Assembly (NCBI GenBank): GCA_036404255.1
Contig: DASWOP010000280.1
Span: forward strand, 1-9,041
DNA: 9,041 nucleotides
Reading direction: 5' to 3'
From: JARLFX01 sp036404255
GTDB lineage: Bacteria; Acidobacteriota; Terriglobia; Terriglobales; Acidobacteriaceae
Shown: piece by piece, positions 1-6,301 of the stretch
How positions within the stretch are numbered: the stretch's first letter is position 1
Layout: every line of letters starts with the position of its first letter
Translations under genes and position numbers: made by a program
Notes under the pieces: generated by a model
The model's database searches: none
What the model saw: the letters and a program-made list of their open reading frames with translations, nothing else
Told to the model about the DNA's origin: nothing

Positions 1-29
1 TCTGGTCCGCTCCGGGCAGTAGTATGTCC

Positions 30-53
30 AAAAACGCAAAATCTCTGCGTTTT
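30..53 (-). terminator. Possible rho-independent terminator
   Basis: A perfect 8-bp inverted repeat, AAAACGCA (31-38) and TGCGTTTT (46-53), encloses a 7-nt loop. Read on the minus strand the hairpin ends in five T residues (positions 34-30). The stem is weak, with three G-C pairs, and lies about 380 bp past the rluB stop, so assignment to the rluB transcript is tentative. It is nearly symmetrical and could also stop transcription coming from the left on the plus strand. Confidence 0.3.
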
Positions 54-187
54 CAGAGCCCATAACCCACAACTACCCCGTCCCTCACGCCAAAATACAC
101 CCAATTGAAGCCAGCAGGTACTTGATCAGACCTTCCTTAGAGCAAATTTCCTATGGGTGTATGGGATTTAACTAAACCCATTTGTTT

Positions 188-220
188 GTCATTCCGAAGC
201 GCAGCGCGCGGAATCTGCTT
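188..220. repeat. Dispersed GTCATTC...GAATC repeat, copy 1
   Basis: The unit begins GTCATTCCGAAGCGCAGC and ends CGGAATCTGC. ATTCCG (191-196) and CGGAAT (209-214) form a 6-bp stem, and an inner GCG/CGC pair can form as well. Short repeats of the general form GTCATTC-(C/T)GAGCG-AAGCG-(A/G)AGAATC occur between genes in many copies in several bacterial phyla, Acidobacteriota among them (from memory). A second, more diverged copy lies 57 bp away in the same orientation. Confidence 0.5.
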
Positions 221-277
221 TTTAAGCAACGCCACAATCATCCCATCAAGAGTAAAAATGCCCTGGCGAGCGTATAA

Positions 278-309
278 GTTATTCTGAGCGAAGCCAAAGA
301 ATCCAGAAG
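278..309. repeat. Dispersed GTCATTC...GAATC repeat, copy 2
   Basis: The unit reads GTTATTCTGAGCGAAGCC followed by AAAGAATCCAGAAG, in the same orientation as the copy at 188-220 and sharing its layout (ATTC, GAGCG-like core, GAATC). ATTC (281-284) and GAAT (299-302) are the outer arms of an imperfect inverted repeat. It looks more like the common form of this repeat family than copy 1 does. No coding function is apparent. Confidence 0.5.
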
Positions 310-433
310 AACCCCAACGTCACCCATACCCTCACAAACTCCCGTTGCACAAATGCCCGTGGTTATCCGTGTAGCCCGTCAGGTTCACCGTCATGGACCC
401 GTGAAATCGACATCCACGTTCAACGGGTGGGAG

Positions 434-1336
434 CTAGCGAACAGCCTTCTTTGCGGGCTTTCTTCCCTTGGTAGCCGCAGGCGTTTTCAGCTTGGCAAAG
501 ACAGGTTTCTTCGCCTTGGACTGGACTGACCGGCCCTTCGCAACTCGTTCTAATGCAGTCACTTCACCAATAGTCAACTCGCGAAACTCGCCCGGCGGAA
601 CGTCCAGCACCAGCGCCCCGTACCCAATCCTGCGAATCTTCTCCACGTGGTGCCCAATCTCCTCAAACATCTTGCGAAGCTGCCGGTTGCGCCCCTCGAT
701 CAGCGTCACTTCATACCACGGATTATCGCCCTCGCGAACCGCGCGAACCTTGGCAGGAGCCGTCATAATGCGGTCGCGCCGCCCACTGCGAATCTCGTCC
801 TGCCGCCCGCGATCGATCATAATGCCATGCCGTAACTGATTGAGCGCATTGGGGCTAGGGCTGCCACTCACCTTGACCAGGTAAGTCTTCTCCACGCCCG
901 CTGCTGCTTTGCTCAGCCGGTTGGCGAGCTCACCGTCATTGGTCATCAGCAGCAAACCTTCGCTCAGATAATCCAGTCGTCCAACAGGATAAACGCGTAC
1001 CCGCGGCCCCGTACTGGCGTTCAGCAGCAAGTCCATCACGGTAGGCCGATGCTCGGGGTCGCTGACCGTGGTCACGTAGCCCCGTGGCTTGTTCAGCATG
1101 TAGTACCGCTGCGTCTCCGGCCCCTGTAGTAGCTTGCCGTCCACACGAATATGGTCCTTGCTGATGTCTGCCTTAGTGCCCAGTTCGGTCACGATCTTGC
1201 CGTTGACCTGCACCCGCCCCTCGGTGATAAACGCCTCCGCCTTGCGGCGCGAAACAATGCCTGCCTGCGCAATGATCTTCTGCAGGCGGTCGCCCTCGCC
1301 CGGACGGGCGTTGGTCGGATTGATTTTGCTATTCAT
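434..1336 (-). CDS. rluB: 23S rRNA pseudouridine synthase, RluB/RsuA family
   Basis: This enzyme of the RsuA/RluB/RluE/RluF family isomerises a uridine of ribosomal RNA to pseudouridine, for RluB in helix 80 of 23S rRNA. An S4 RNA-binding domain covers about residues 15-70 (GDRLQKIIAQAGIVSRRKAE). The catalytic domain follows, with the KPxG element LNKPRGYVTT at 81-90, the signature GRLDYLSEGLLLMTNDGEL (D122 the expected catalytic aspartate), and the family C-terminal block EGRNRQLRKMF at 214-224. A Lys/Ala/Pro-rich basic tail from about residue 267 to 300 is longer than in minimal family members and could bind RNA (inference). The ATG at 1336 lies 8 bp inside the end of scpB with only a weak upstream GAAG, suggesting translational coupling. 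Choosing RluB over RsuA rests on domain layout and the scpA-scpB-rluB gene order common in bacteria. Confidence 0.93.
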   Translation of the reverse strand: MNSKINPTNARPGEGDRLQKIIAQAGIVSRRKAEAFITEGRVQVNGKIVTELGTKADISKDHIRVDGKLLQGPETQRYYMLNKPRGYVTTVSDPEHRPTVMDLLLNASTGPRVRVYPVGRLDYLSEGLLLMTNDGELANRLSKAAAGVEKTYLVKVSGSPSPNALNQLRHGIMIDRGRQDEIRSGRRDRIMTAPAKVRAVREGDNPWYEVTLIEGRNRQLRKMFEEIGHHVEKIRRIGYGALVLDVPPGEFRELTIGEVTALERVAKGRSVQSKAKKPVFAKLKTPAATKGRKPAKKAVR

Positions 1337-2324
1337 CTTCGAACCGTTCTATATGCGATTCAATGGTGGCGATGGCATCATCATCGGTATCCACCACATT
1401 GGTAGCGATTGGTTCCGCGCTCTCTGTTGGCTCTGCGCTCTCCACTGGTTCCGTGGTCTCCAGTTCAGTTGCCGCAGCGGCTTCGTCCACAATGGGCAGG
1501 GCATCCTGCTCCGCAAGCGCACCGGCCATCTTTTCAAACTCTTCAATGCTCGGCAGCTCGGCTACGTCCTTCAAGCCGAAGCGCAGCAGAAAGTCCTTGG
1601 TCGTCTTGTACAGAATCGGGCGCCCAATCACCTGTTTGCGGCCGGCCGTCGTGATCAGTTTGCGGCTAATTAGGCTACCCAGCACGCCGCTGGAGTCCAC
1701 GCCGCGAATCTCAGATATCTCCGGCGCGGTCACGGGCTGCTTGTAGGCAATCACCGCCAGTGTCTCTAAAGCCTGTAGAGTCAGCTTCATAGGCGGCTTC
1801 AGGCTCTTCACGAAGCCGCGTACGGCATCGTGATACTCCGGCTTGGTCGACATGCGATAGCCGCCCGCCACCTCGCGAATCTCCATGCCGCGGTCCGTCT
1901 CCTGGTATTCGGCGATCAGCGCCTCTGTCTCGCGTCGCAGATAGTCGCGGATGCGGCGATCCCTCTCCCGGGCCGCGCGCTTCTCCCGCGCTGCCTCATC
2001 GGCAAAGAGCTCCGTCCCACTGGCGCCGTCGCCCTGGGCGGCCGTCTCATCCGCCTCGCCTTCGGCGGGCTCTGCCTCAACGGGGACAGCTTCTGCGTCT
2101 GCGTCGATAATGGCGGCATCGTGCCCGTCGGCAGAGGCATCACTGTGCCCGACGGCTCGTTCAGCGTTGATGAACGGTGCATCGTGCTCCGGATTCTGCT
2201 TGTACTGCTGCTCTGCTTCGAGAGCTGCCTCTGCGTCTTCGCCCAGCAGCCCACCCAGTTGGGCCAGCGTTACCGGCTCTTCAGCCGCGTAGATAACTGC
2301 TTCAATTTTTGCCCGGATACTCAT
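1329..2324 (-). CDS. scpB: Segregation and condensation protein ScpB, with acidic insert and tail
   Basis: ScpB is the winged-helix dimer partner of the kleisin ScpA in the Smc-ScpAB condensin, which compacts and segregates chromosomes. The first winged helix starts at residue 1 (MSIRAKIEAVIYAAEEPVTL) and continues after about residue 125 (YLRRETEALIAEYQ, then GMEIREVAGGYRMSTKPEY). The second is at about 180-245 and includes LTLQALETLAVIAYKQPVT, IRGVDSSGVL and IGRPILYKTTKDFLLRFG. At 331 aa it is far longer than the usual 180-220. The extra length is an Ala/Glu/Asp-rich insert at about 32-122 inside the first winged helix, and an acidic tail from about 275 with repeated ESAEP-like units. The ATG at 2324 is preceded by GAGAAGG seven bases upstream. 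The gene is separated from scpA by the NUP gene and overlaps rluB by 8 bp. Confidence 0.93.
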   Translation of the reverse strand: MSIRAKIEAVIYAAEEPVTLAQLGGLLGEDAEAALEAEQQYKQNPEHDAPFINAERAVGHSDASADGHDAAIIDADAEAVPVEAEPAEGEADETAAQGDGASGTELFADEAAREKRAARERDRRIRDYLRRETEALIAEYQETDRGMEIREVAGGYRMSTKPEYHDAVRGFVKSLKPPMKLTLQALETLAVIAYKQPVTAPEISEIRGVDSSGVLGSLISRKLITTAGRKQVIGRPILYKTTKDFLLRFGLKDVAELPSIEEFEKMAGALAEQDALPIVDEAAAATELETTEPVESAEPTESAEPIATNVVDTDDDAIATIESHIERFEDE

Positions 2325-2343
2325 CGTCCTGCCTTCTCATCGG

Positions 2344-2367
2344 TGCCGTGCGTCTGCGCAAGCGGCA
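2344..2367 (-). other. Hairpin in the scpB leader
   Basis: TGCCG-TGCG (2344-2352) can pair with CGCA-(AG)-CGGCA (2357-2367), giving a nine-pair stem with a two-base bulge and a 4-nt loop. It lies 20 bp upstream of the scpB ATG in the 92-bp gap after the NUP gene. No T run follows on either strand, so it does not look like an intrinsic terminator. It may stabilise the leader or have no role. Confidence 0.25.
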
Positions 2368-2416
2368 ATCTTGAGTGTACCGTCTCCGGGCAGGGAAATG
2401 CTCTGCAAAGCTGGCG

Positions 2417-3469
2417 TTACTTGCCCGGTGTCTGGGCGTAATACTTCGGCCAGTCGGCCAGCAGGGCCTGGATCACGGTGTTTCCGGCAGAATAAGCCGA
2501 TTCCAGCGCTGGAATGTAACCCACAAAGGGAGAGGTCAGACTGCTGATGGAGGTATTCCCCGGTGCAGGCATGCAGAAGTTGCTGGCTGTCCGCAGCACC
2601 ATCAACCGCTGATAGTCCGCTCTGTGCATCTTGTCCAGCCGCTTCATCGCCTCGGCCACGCCGGAGTCTTCCATCTCAGTCATGGCGAAGGTGCCCTTGC
2701 CCTGCGTCCACAGATTCACCCAGTCGTGGGCAAATTGGGTCATCACCGGTCCGTGCCAGAAGTAGTCTGACGCGAAGCTGTCGCCTTTCAGCACAAACGG
2801 CGGCTTTTGCGCATTGGGCAGCCCTTTGTAGGCGGCGCGGAACTCCTGCATCTGCGGCGTATCGCCCAGCTTCAGGTCCTTGGTCAGGCCGTACGCCCAG
2901 TCGGCGAGCGCCGCATTCAGCGGAAACAGATCGCGGTCAAAGGCTGGGTTCCCGGTCTTCGGCAGCTCATTGGGCCGGCTGGAGCCCGTGGAAAAGAAGC
3001 CGTAAGGCCAGTCAGCAGGCGCGTCTTTGGGGTCGATATAGCGGCTCACGTCGTTGATCACGTAGCTGGCCCACGCCGCGGAGCCGAGTGAGGCCACATG
3101 AGGATCCACGCCAGCGATACCGTTCATCAGCCAGTAAGCGTGGCTCAGATCAAAGCGCGGATCCAGTCCGAGCGCCATGATGGAGGCGGTCGCATTCACC
3201 AGCGTGGTGCCGGTGACGATGCCGATGATGCTGTGATCCGGCGTGCTGCGGATCGCGTGTACGCCGCCGGGGAAGTCGATGCTCTCCGTCAGGTGCTCGC
3301 GCTCCACCCAGAATTGAAACTCTCCGGGAAGGTCGCCCGTGTCTGCGCCGCGCTCAAACGTGGCGACGATGACGATCTTCACCGGCCACGGCTTCTGCTG
3401 CGCGTTGGCATGCGGTGCAAGGGCGAGCAGTAAGAGCAGAAACAGCGGCAGAATCCGGAGCCTGGGCAT
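2417..3469 (-). CDS. Secreted purine nucleoside permease (NUP) family protein
   Basis: A 350-aa exported protein resembling the NUP family (Pfam 'purine nucleoside permease'). The family was named for fungal purine nucleoside uptake and is related in fold to nucleoside phosphorylases. A signal peptide is clear: MPRLR, a leucine-rich hydrophobic stretch (about 6-17), and a likely cleavage site ANA|QQ after residue 23. The mature part opens with the family-like PVKIVIVATFERGADTGD, then FPGGVHAIRSTPDHSIIGIVTG, the glycine-rich NGIAGVDPHVASLGS near residue 115, and TFAMTEMEDSGVA near 268-280. There are no membrane helices after the signal, so a soluble periplasmic enzyme or binding role is likelier than a channel (inference). 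The start is well supported: ATG at 3469 has GAGGTGA four bases upstream. It lies between scpA and scpB, which normally adjoin, and shares no evident function with them. Confidence 0.82.
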   Translation of the reverse strand: MPRLRILPLFLLLLLALAPHANAQQKPWPVKIVIVATFERGADTGDLPGEFQFWVEREHLTESIDFPGGVHAIRSTPDHSIIGIVTGTTLVNATASIMALGLDPRFDLSHAYWLMNGIAGVDPHVASLGSAAWASYVINDVSRYIDPKDAPADWPYGFFSTGSSRPNELPKTGNPAFDRDLFPLNAALADWAYGLTKDLKLGDTPQMQEFRAAYKGLPNAQKPPFVLKGDSFASDYFWHGPVMTQFAHDWVNLWTQGKGTFAMTEMEDSGVAEAMKRLDKMHRADYQRLMVLRTASNFCMPAPGNTSISSLTSPFVGYIPALESAYSAGNTVIQALLADWPKYYAQTPGK

Positions 3470-3473
3470 GCGT

Positions 3474-3480
3474 TCACCTC
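3474..3480 (-). promoter_or_regulatory. Ribosome binding site of the NUP gene
   Basis: GAGGTGA on the minus strand, four bases before the ATG at 3469, is a strong Shine-Dalgarno match. It fixes the start just before the signal peptide and rules against the longer upstream frame. Confidence 0.7.
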
Positions 3481-3489
3481 GAATGGAGA

Positions 3490-3495
3490 ATTATC
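3490..3495 (-). promoter_or_regulatory. Possible -10 element for the NUP gene
   Basis: GATAAT on the minus strand matches the TATAAT consensus at five of six positions, about 20 bp before the NUP start, in a 124-bp gap after scpA that is less GC-rich than its surroundings. No good -35 hexamer sits 16-18 bp upstream, and the implied leader would be short. A separate promoter here would fit the NUP gene being an intruder in the scpA-scpB order, but the evidence is thin. Confidence 0.2.
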
Positions 3496-3593
3496 TGGGT
3501 TGAAGCCGAGACTATCACGATGGACTGAAGCGATAAAGAATTCACGACCCTTGCATATGCGAGCAGAGCGAGCCATTCGCCGTGCGCGTAGCA

Positions 3594-4679
3594 CTACTTC
3601 CAGTCGTCGTGGACCTGTGTCTGCTCGCTGATCACTGCGTCAAAGCCATCGCTCTTCTTGATGAGGATGTCGGCAAAGTTGTTCTCCTGCTTCAGCAGGA
3701 TGGCTTGCAGCCGAACCAACTCCAGCAGCGCCAGAAACATGCAGATCAGGGCGCGTTCGGAGTGAGTGCTGTGCAACAGCTTGCGTAGCGAGACTGGCTT
3801 ATCTTCCATCACCATGCGGCGCTTCACATAGTCCAGCATCTGCGCCACGGTTACAGACTCTTCATTTACGTTGAGCACAGGCCGCTCTCGCATCCGGTCC
3901 AGAATCTCCTGGAAGATGCGGACGAGGTCCATCGTGTCTGCGGCAAACTCGGGCTCGGTGCCGGGTGCGTTGTGGAACTCGCGCATACCGGGATTGGTCC
4001 ATGTCGCCTCTTCCACCTGCTGCTTCTGCATCAGCATTTGTGCGGCGGCCTTGAAGCGTTCATGCTCCAGCAGGCGTTCCACCAGCTCGCGCCGGGGATC
4101 CTCTGCCTCGCCGCCGGTCACATCGCTGGGATCGCGCGGCAGCAGCATCTTGCTCTTGATGTGGATCAGCAGTGAAGCCGTGTAGATGAAATCTGCCGCT
4201 GAATCCACATCCGTCTGTTTCAGATTCTCTACATACGCCAGAAACTGCTTGGTGACGCGCGCGATGGGAATGTCGTAGATGTCGATGTCCTGCTTGCGGA
4301 TTAGGTCTAGCAGTAGGTCAAGGGGGCCGTCGTACACCGTGCCCACGGTGACGGAAAAAGGCGACAGGCTCGCTTCTTCTTTCTTCTTGGTATCGGCCTT
4401 GGCGGAGTCAGCCTTCTGCTTCGCGGAGAGGCCGGTTTCGGGCGCAGGCTCTGGTGCTGGCGTGGCCTCGGCTGTGGATGCGGCCTCCTGCTCGGCGGCA
4501 GCATCTTCACGCGAGAGCTCCTGCTCTACGCTGACGGGTTCCGTCGACTGCACAGCCGCAGCTTCGCCTTCGGCATCTGCAATGCCGCCTGGTTCGCTGG
4601 TCGTACCGGGTTCCAAATCGTCTTGGGGAAGGTCCTGCTTGATCTCTTCGCTCACTTCAACCTCATCGGAGTGGTGCAT
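3594..4679 (-). CDS. scpA: Segregation and condensation protein ScpA (kleisin) with acidic N-terminal extension
   Basis: ScpA is the kleisin that bridges the Smc heads and binds ScpB in bacterial condensin. With the ATG at 4679 the protein has 361 residues against a usual 240-280. Residues 1-107 form an Asp/Glu/Ala/Pro-rich low-complexity extension ending in a Lys-rich patch (KADTKKKEE). The kleisin core then starts FSVTVGTVYDGPLDLLLDLI (about 108-127), followed by IYDIPIARVTKQFL and ADFIYTASLLIHIKSKMLLP. The C-terminal winged helix that contacts the Smc head is at about 275-345 (SVTVAQMLDYVKRR; ERALICMFLALLELVRL). A GTG at 4748 would give 23 more residues, but they lie wholly inside trpS and look unlike ScpA. 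The ATG at 4679, with GGTGA just upstream and a 17-bp overlap with trpS, is preferred. The extension is discussed under findings. Confidence 0.93.
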   Translation of the reverse strand: MHHSDEVEVSEEIKQDLPQDDLEPGTTSEPGGIADAEGEAAAVQSTEPVSVEQELSREDAAAEQEAASTAEATPAPEPAPETGLSAKQKADSAKADTKKKEEASLSPFSVTVGTVYDGPLDLLLDLIRKQDIDIYDIPIARVTKQFLAYVENLKQTDVDSAADFIYTASLLIHIKSKMLLPRDPSDVTGGEAEDPRRELVERLLEHERFKAAAQMLMQKQQVEEATWTNPGMREFHNAPGTEPEFAADTMDLVRIFQEILDRMRERPVLNVNEESVTVAQMLDYVKRRMVMEDKPVSLRKLLHSTHSERALICMFLALLELVRLQAILLKQENNFADILIKKSDGFDAVISEQTQVHDDWK

Positions 4680-5172
4680 AGTCACCACGCATCGCAGTGA
4701 TATTAATTCGCTGCGCTCCCAGTTCAAGAAAGAATTGATCGCCTTCACGCCAAACTTCGAACTCGATGGAGCCGTTCTTATTCGCTTTCTTAATGCGCGA
4801 CCACTCTTCTACATAAATCTTCTGGGGAATCACAAAGTCCAATAATGCCAAATCACTCTGCCAGCACAGCAGCACGATCACTTCATAGCTCTTCGGCTTA
4901 GAGTCAAACCGCCACCGGCTAACCGAAGGATTTTTTTGCTGGGCCGTTCTGACAAATACCCGCCTGTTTTTTACATTGACGAAGACCCTATCGTCGATGC
5001 GCTTGAGTTGAATATCTCCAGGCACCATGCGCTCCAGCCAGTATTCCCGAAGATGCTTGCCGCGCAGCAACGGGGTCTCATCCCACCAGCTCTGTTGTTG
5101 TACCAGAGAATGGGGCGCGTCAACTACACCATAATTAGATGTTCGTCCGACCGTTACCGTACGCTCCAGCCC
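4663..5172 (-). other. trpS C-terminal extension, possible degenerate PD-(D/E)XK-like domain
   Basis: This segment encodes TrpS residues 355-523. It is alpha/beta in character: a helix-like RGKHLREYWLERM, then strands in GDIQLKRIDDRVFVNVKNRR and VFVRT, then RWRFDSKPKSYEVIVLLC, LLDFVIP and IEFEVWREGDQFFLEL. The order helix, G-D-I, strand, V-x-V-K resembles restriction-endonuclease-like folds, with D407 and K422 in suitable places but asparagine 420 where the catalytic Asp/Glu would be. If the fold is right, it is probably inactive or purely binding (inference). By hand count 4681-5160 is 50% GC (240 of 480), lower than samples of neighbouring genes, which suggests separate origin. It could instead be a lineage-specific TrpRS tail. 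Confidence 0.45.
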
Positions 5173-6234
5173 CATCACGCGGCGTACGATTTTCATCGTC
5201 TCTTCTGCTGCGCTGCGCGCCTTTTCAGCTCCGGCTTTTAGCGCGGCTTCGATTCGTTCCGGATCCTTCTCCAGTTCACGGCGTCTCTCCTGGATCGGCC
5301 TCAGCTGCTCATTGATGGAGATCGCAGCCAGTCCTTTGCACTCCCGGCAGGTAATCGACGCATTACGGCAGCCCGCGCGGATAAAACCATCCACTTCTGG
5401 GGAGCTGAAGAGCTTATGCATATCTCCTACCGGACAGATGTCAGGATTGCCCGGCTCGGACTGCAAGGCCCGTTGACCGCCGTTCGACATCTTAAACATC
5501 TTCTCTCCGACAAAGATTGCCGGATCGCTCAAGAGGATGGTGTTGTTATAGCTTTTGGACATCTTGCGTCCATCCAGCCCGGGAAGTTTCGGGGATGGTG
5601 TCAGGAGAGGCTGTGGTTCGGGCAGGATGAAATCGTGAACCGCATGTTTGGGAATTTTATTGAAGGAATCGCGACCATAAAGACTGTTAAAGCGGCGGGA
5701 GATCTCGCGGGTGATCTCGACGTGCGCTTCCTGGTCTTGCCCCACAGGTACAAAGTCTGGCCGGTAGAGCAGGATGTCCGCCGCCATGAGCAGCGGATAG
5801 CCGAGGAAACCGTAGGTGGCCAGGTCCTTTTCTTTGAGCTGCTCCTGCTGGTCCTTGTATGTAGGTACGCGTTCCAACCAACTGAGTGGTGTGAACATGG
5901 AGAAAAGAGCGAAAAGTTCAGCGTGCTGCGGCACATCAGATTGAACGAAGATGGTGGAGTGTTCGGGGTCGAGTCCGGCGGCGAGAAAATCCATTGCCAC
6001 GTCCTGAATATTTTTGCGAATGCCCGATGGATCGGCGTAATCCGTAGTCAGCGCATGCAGGTCGGCAATGAAGTAGTAGCCCTCGTACTTGCTGTTGCCG
6101 TCAGTGTTGGCTTCGTCCTGCAGCGTGACCCAGTTACGCAGGGCGCCCATGTAGTTGCCGAGATGCAGCTTACCGGTGGGACGCATGCCGCTCAGCACGC
6201 GCCGTGGCGCATTGGTTGTATTTATTCCATTCAT
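4663..6234 (-). CDS. trpS: Tryptophanyl-tRNA synthetase with [4Fe-4S] motif and C-terminal extra domain
   Basis: Class I aminoacyl-tRNA synthetase that charges tRNA(Trp) with tryptophan in the cytoplasm. The HIGH-type motif is TGKLHLGNY (20-28) and the KMSKS motif is at 224-228 (GRKMSKSYNN). VGQDQEAHVEITREI (164-178) is typical of the active-site region. Cysteines 267, 289, 296 and 299 have spacing C-x21-C-x6-C-x2-C, very close to the [4Fe-4S] cluster motif of Thermotoga maritima TrpRS, which lies near the anticodon-binding region. The synthetase proper ends at about residue 355 (EETMKIVRRVMGL). The protein continues to 523, about 170 residues beyond the family's usual 330-350. This tail is in frame without a stop and is not part of TrpRS as I know it. 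The ATG at 6234 has only a weak upstream GAG. The 3' end overlaps scpA by 17 bp. Confidence 0.93.
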   Translation of the reverse strand: MNGINTTNAPRRVLSGMRPTGKLHLGNYMGALRNWVTLQDEANTDGNSKYEGYYFIADLHALTTDYADPSGIRKNIQDVAMDFLAAGLDPEHSTIFVQSDVPQHAELFALFSMFTPLSWLERVPTYKDQQEQLKEKDLATYGFLGYPLLMAADILLYRPDFVPVGQDQEAHVEITREISRRFNSLYGRDSFNKIPKHAVHDFILPEPQPLLTPSPKLPGLDGRKMSKSYNNTILLSDPAIFVGEKMFKMSNGGQRALQSEPGNPDICPVGDMHKLFSSPEVDGFIRAGCRNASITCRECKGLAAISINEQLRPIQERRRELEKDPERIEAALKAGAEKARSAAEETMKIVRRVMGLERTVTVGRTSNYGVVDAPHSLVQQQSWWDETPLLRGKHLREYWLERMVPGDIQLKRIDDRVFVNVKNRRVFVRTAQQKNPSVSRWRFDSKPKSYEVIVLLCWQSDLALLDFVIPQKIYVEEWSRIKKANKNGSIEFEVWREGDQFFLELGAQRINITAMRGDYAPLR

Positions 6235-6301
6235 CGCTATCTCAGGATGGTAAATGATTGGCCGCGCTGGCGCTCTATTCTGGCCAAAGGACCTGCAGAA
6301 G

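Larger units (their letters stand above)
1..433. other. Non-coding region downstream of rluB
   Basis: No reading frame of convincing length or composition is visible on either strand between the left edge and the rluB stop codon. The stretch is less GC-rich than the genes. It contains two degenerate copies of a dispersed repeat (188-220 and 278-309), an 8-bp inverted repeat that could act as a terminator (31-53), and a 20-codon minus-strand frame (332-394) that may be chance or a gene remnant. I see no tRNA, rRNA or CRISPR structure. It is the spacer following the trpS-scpA-scpB-rluB block. Confidence 0.6.

Noticed and set aside
468..839. Plus-strand frames opposite rluB, scpB, NUP, scpA, trpS and the M50 gene
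   Set aside because: They are antisense shadows of recognisable minus-strand proteins, with arginine/serine/proline-rich or otherwise unnatural composition and no family resemblance.
4663..5172. The trpS extension as a separate gene
   Set aside because: The frame is continuous with TrpS without a stop, and I see no ribosome binding site with a start codon near the junction. A fusion is simpler.
6258..6287. TTGGCC/GGCCAA inverted repeat in the gap before trpS, considered as a T-box or terminator
   Set aside because: The stem has six pairs with an 18-nt loop, no T run follows, and no T-box landmarks are visible in the short 67-bp gap.
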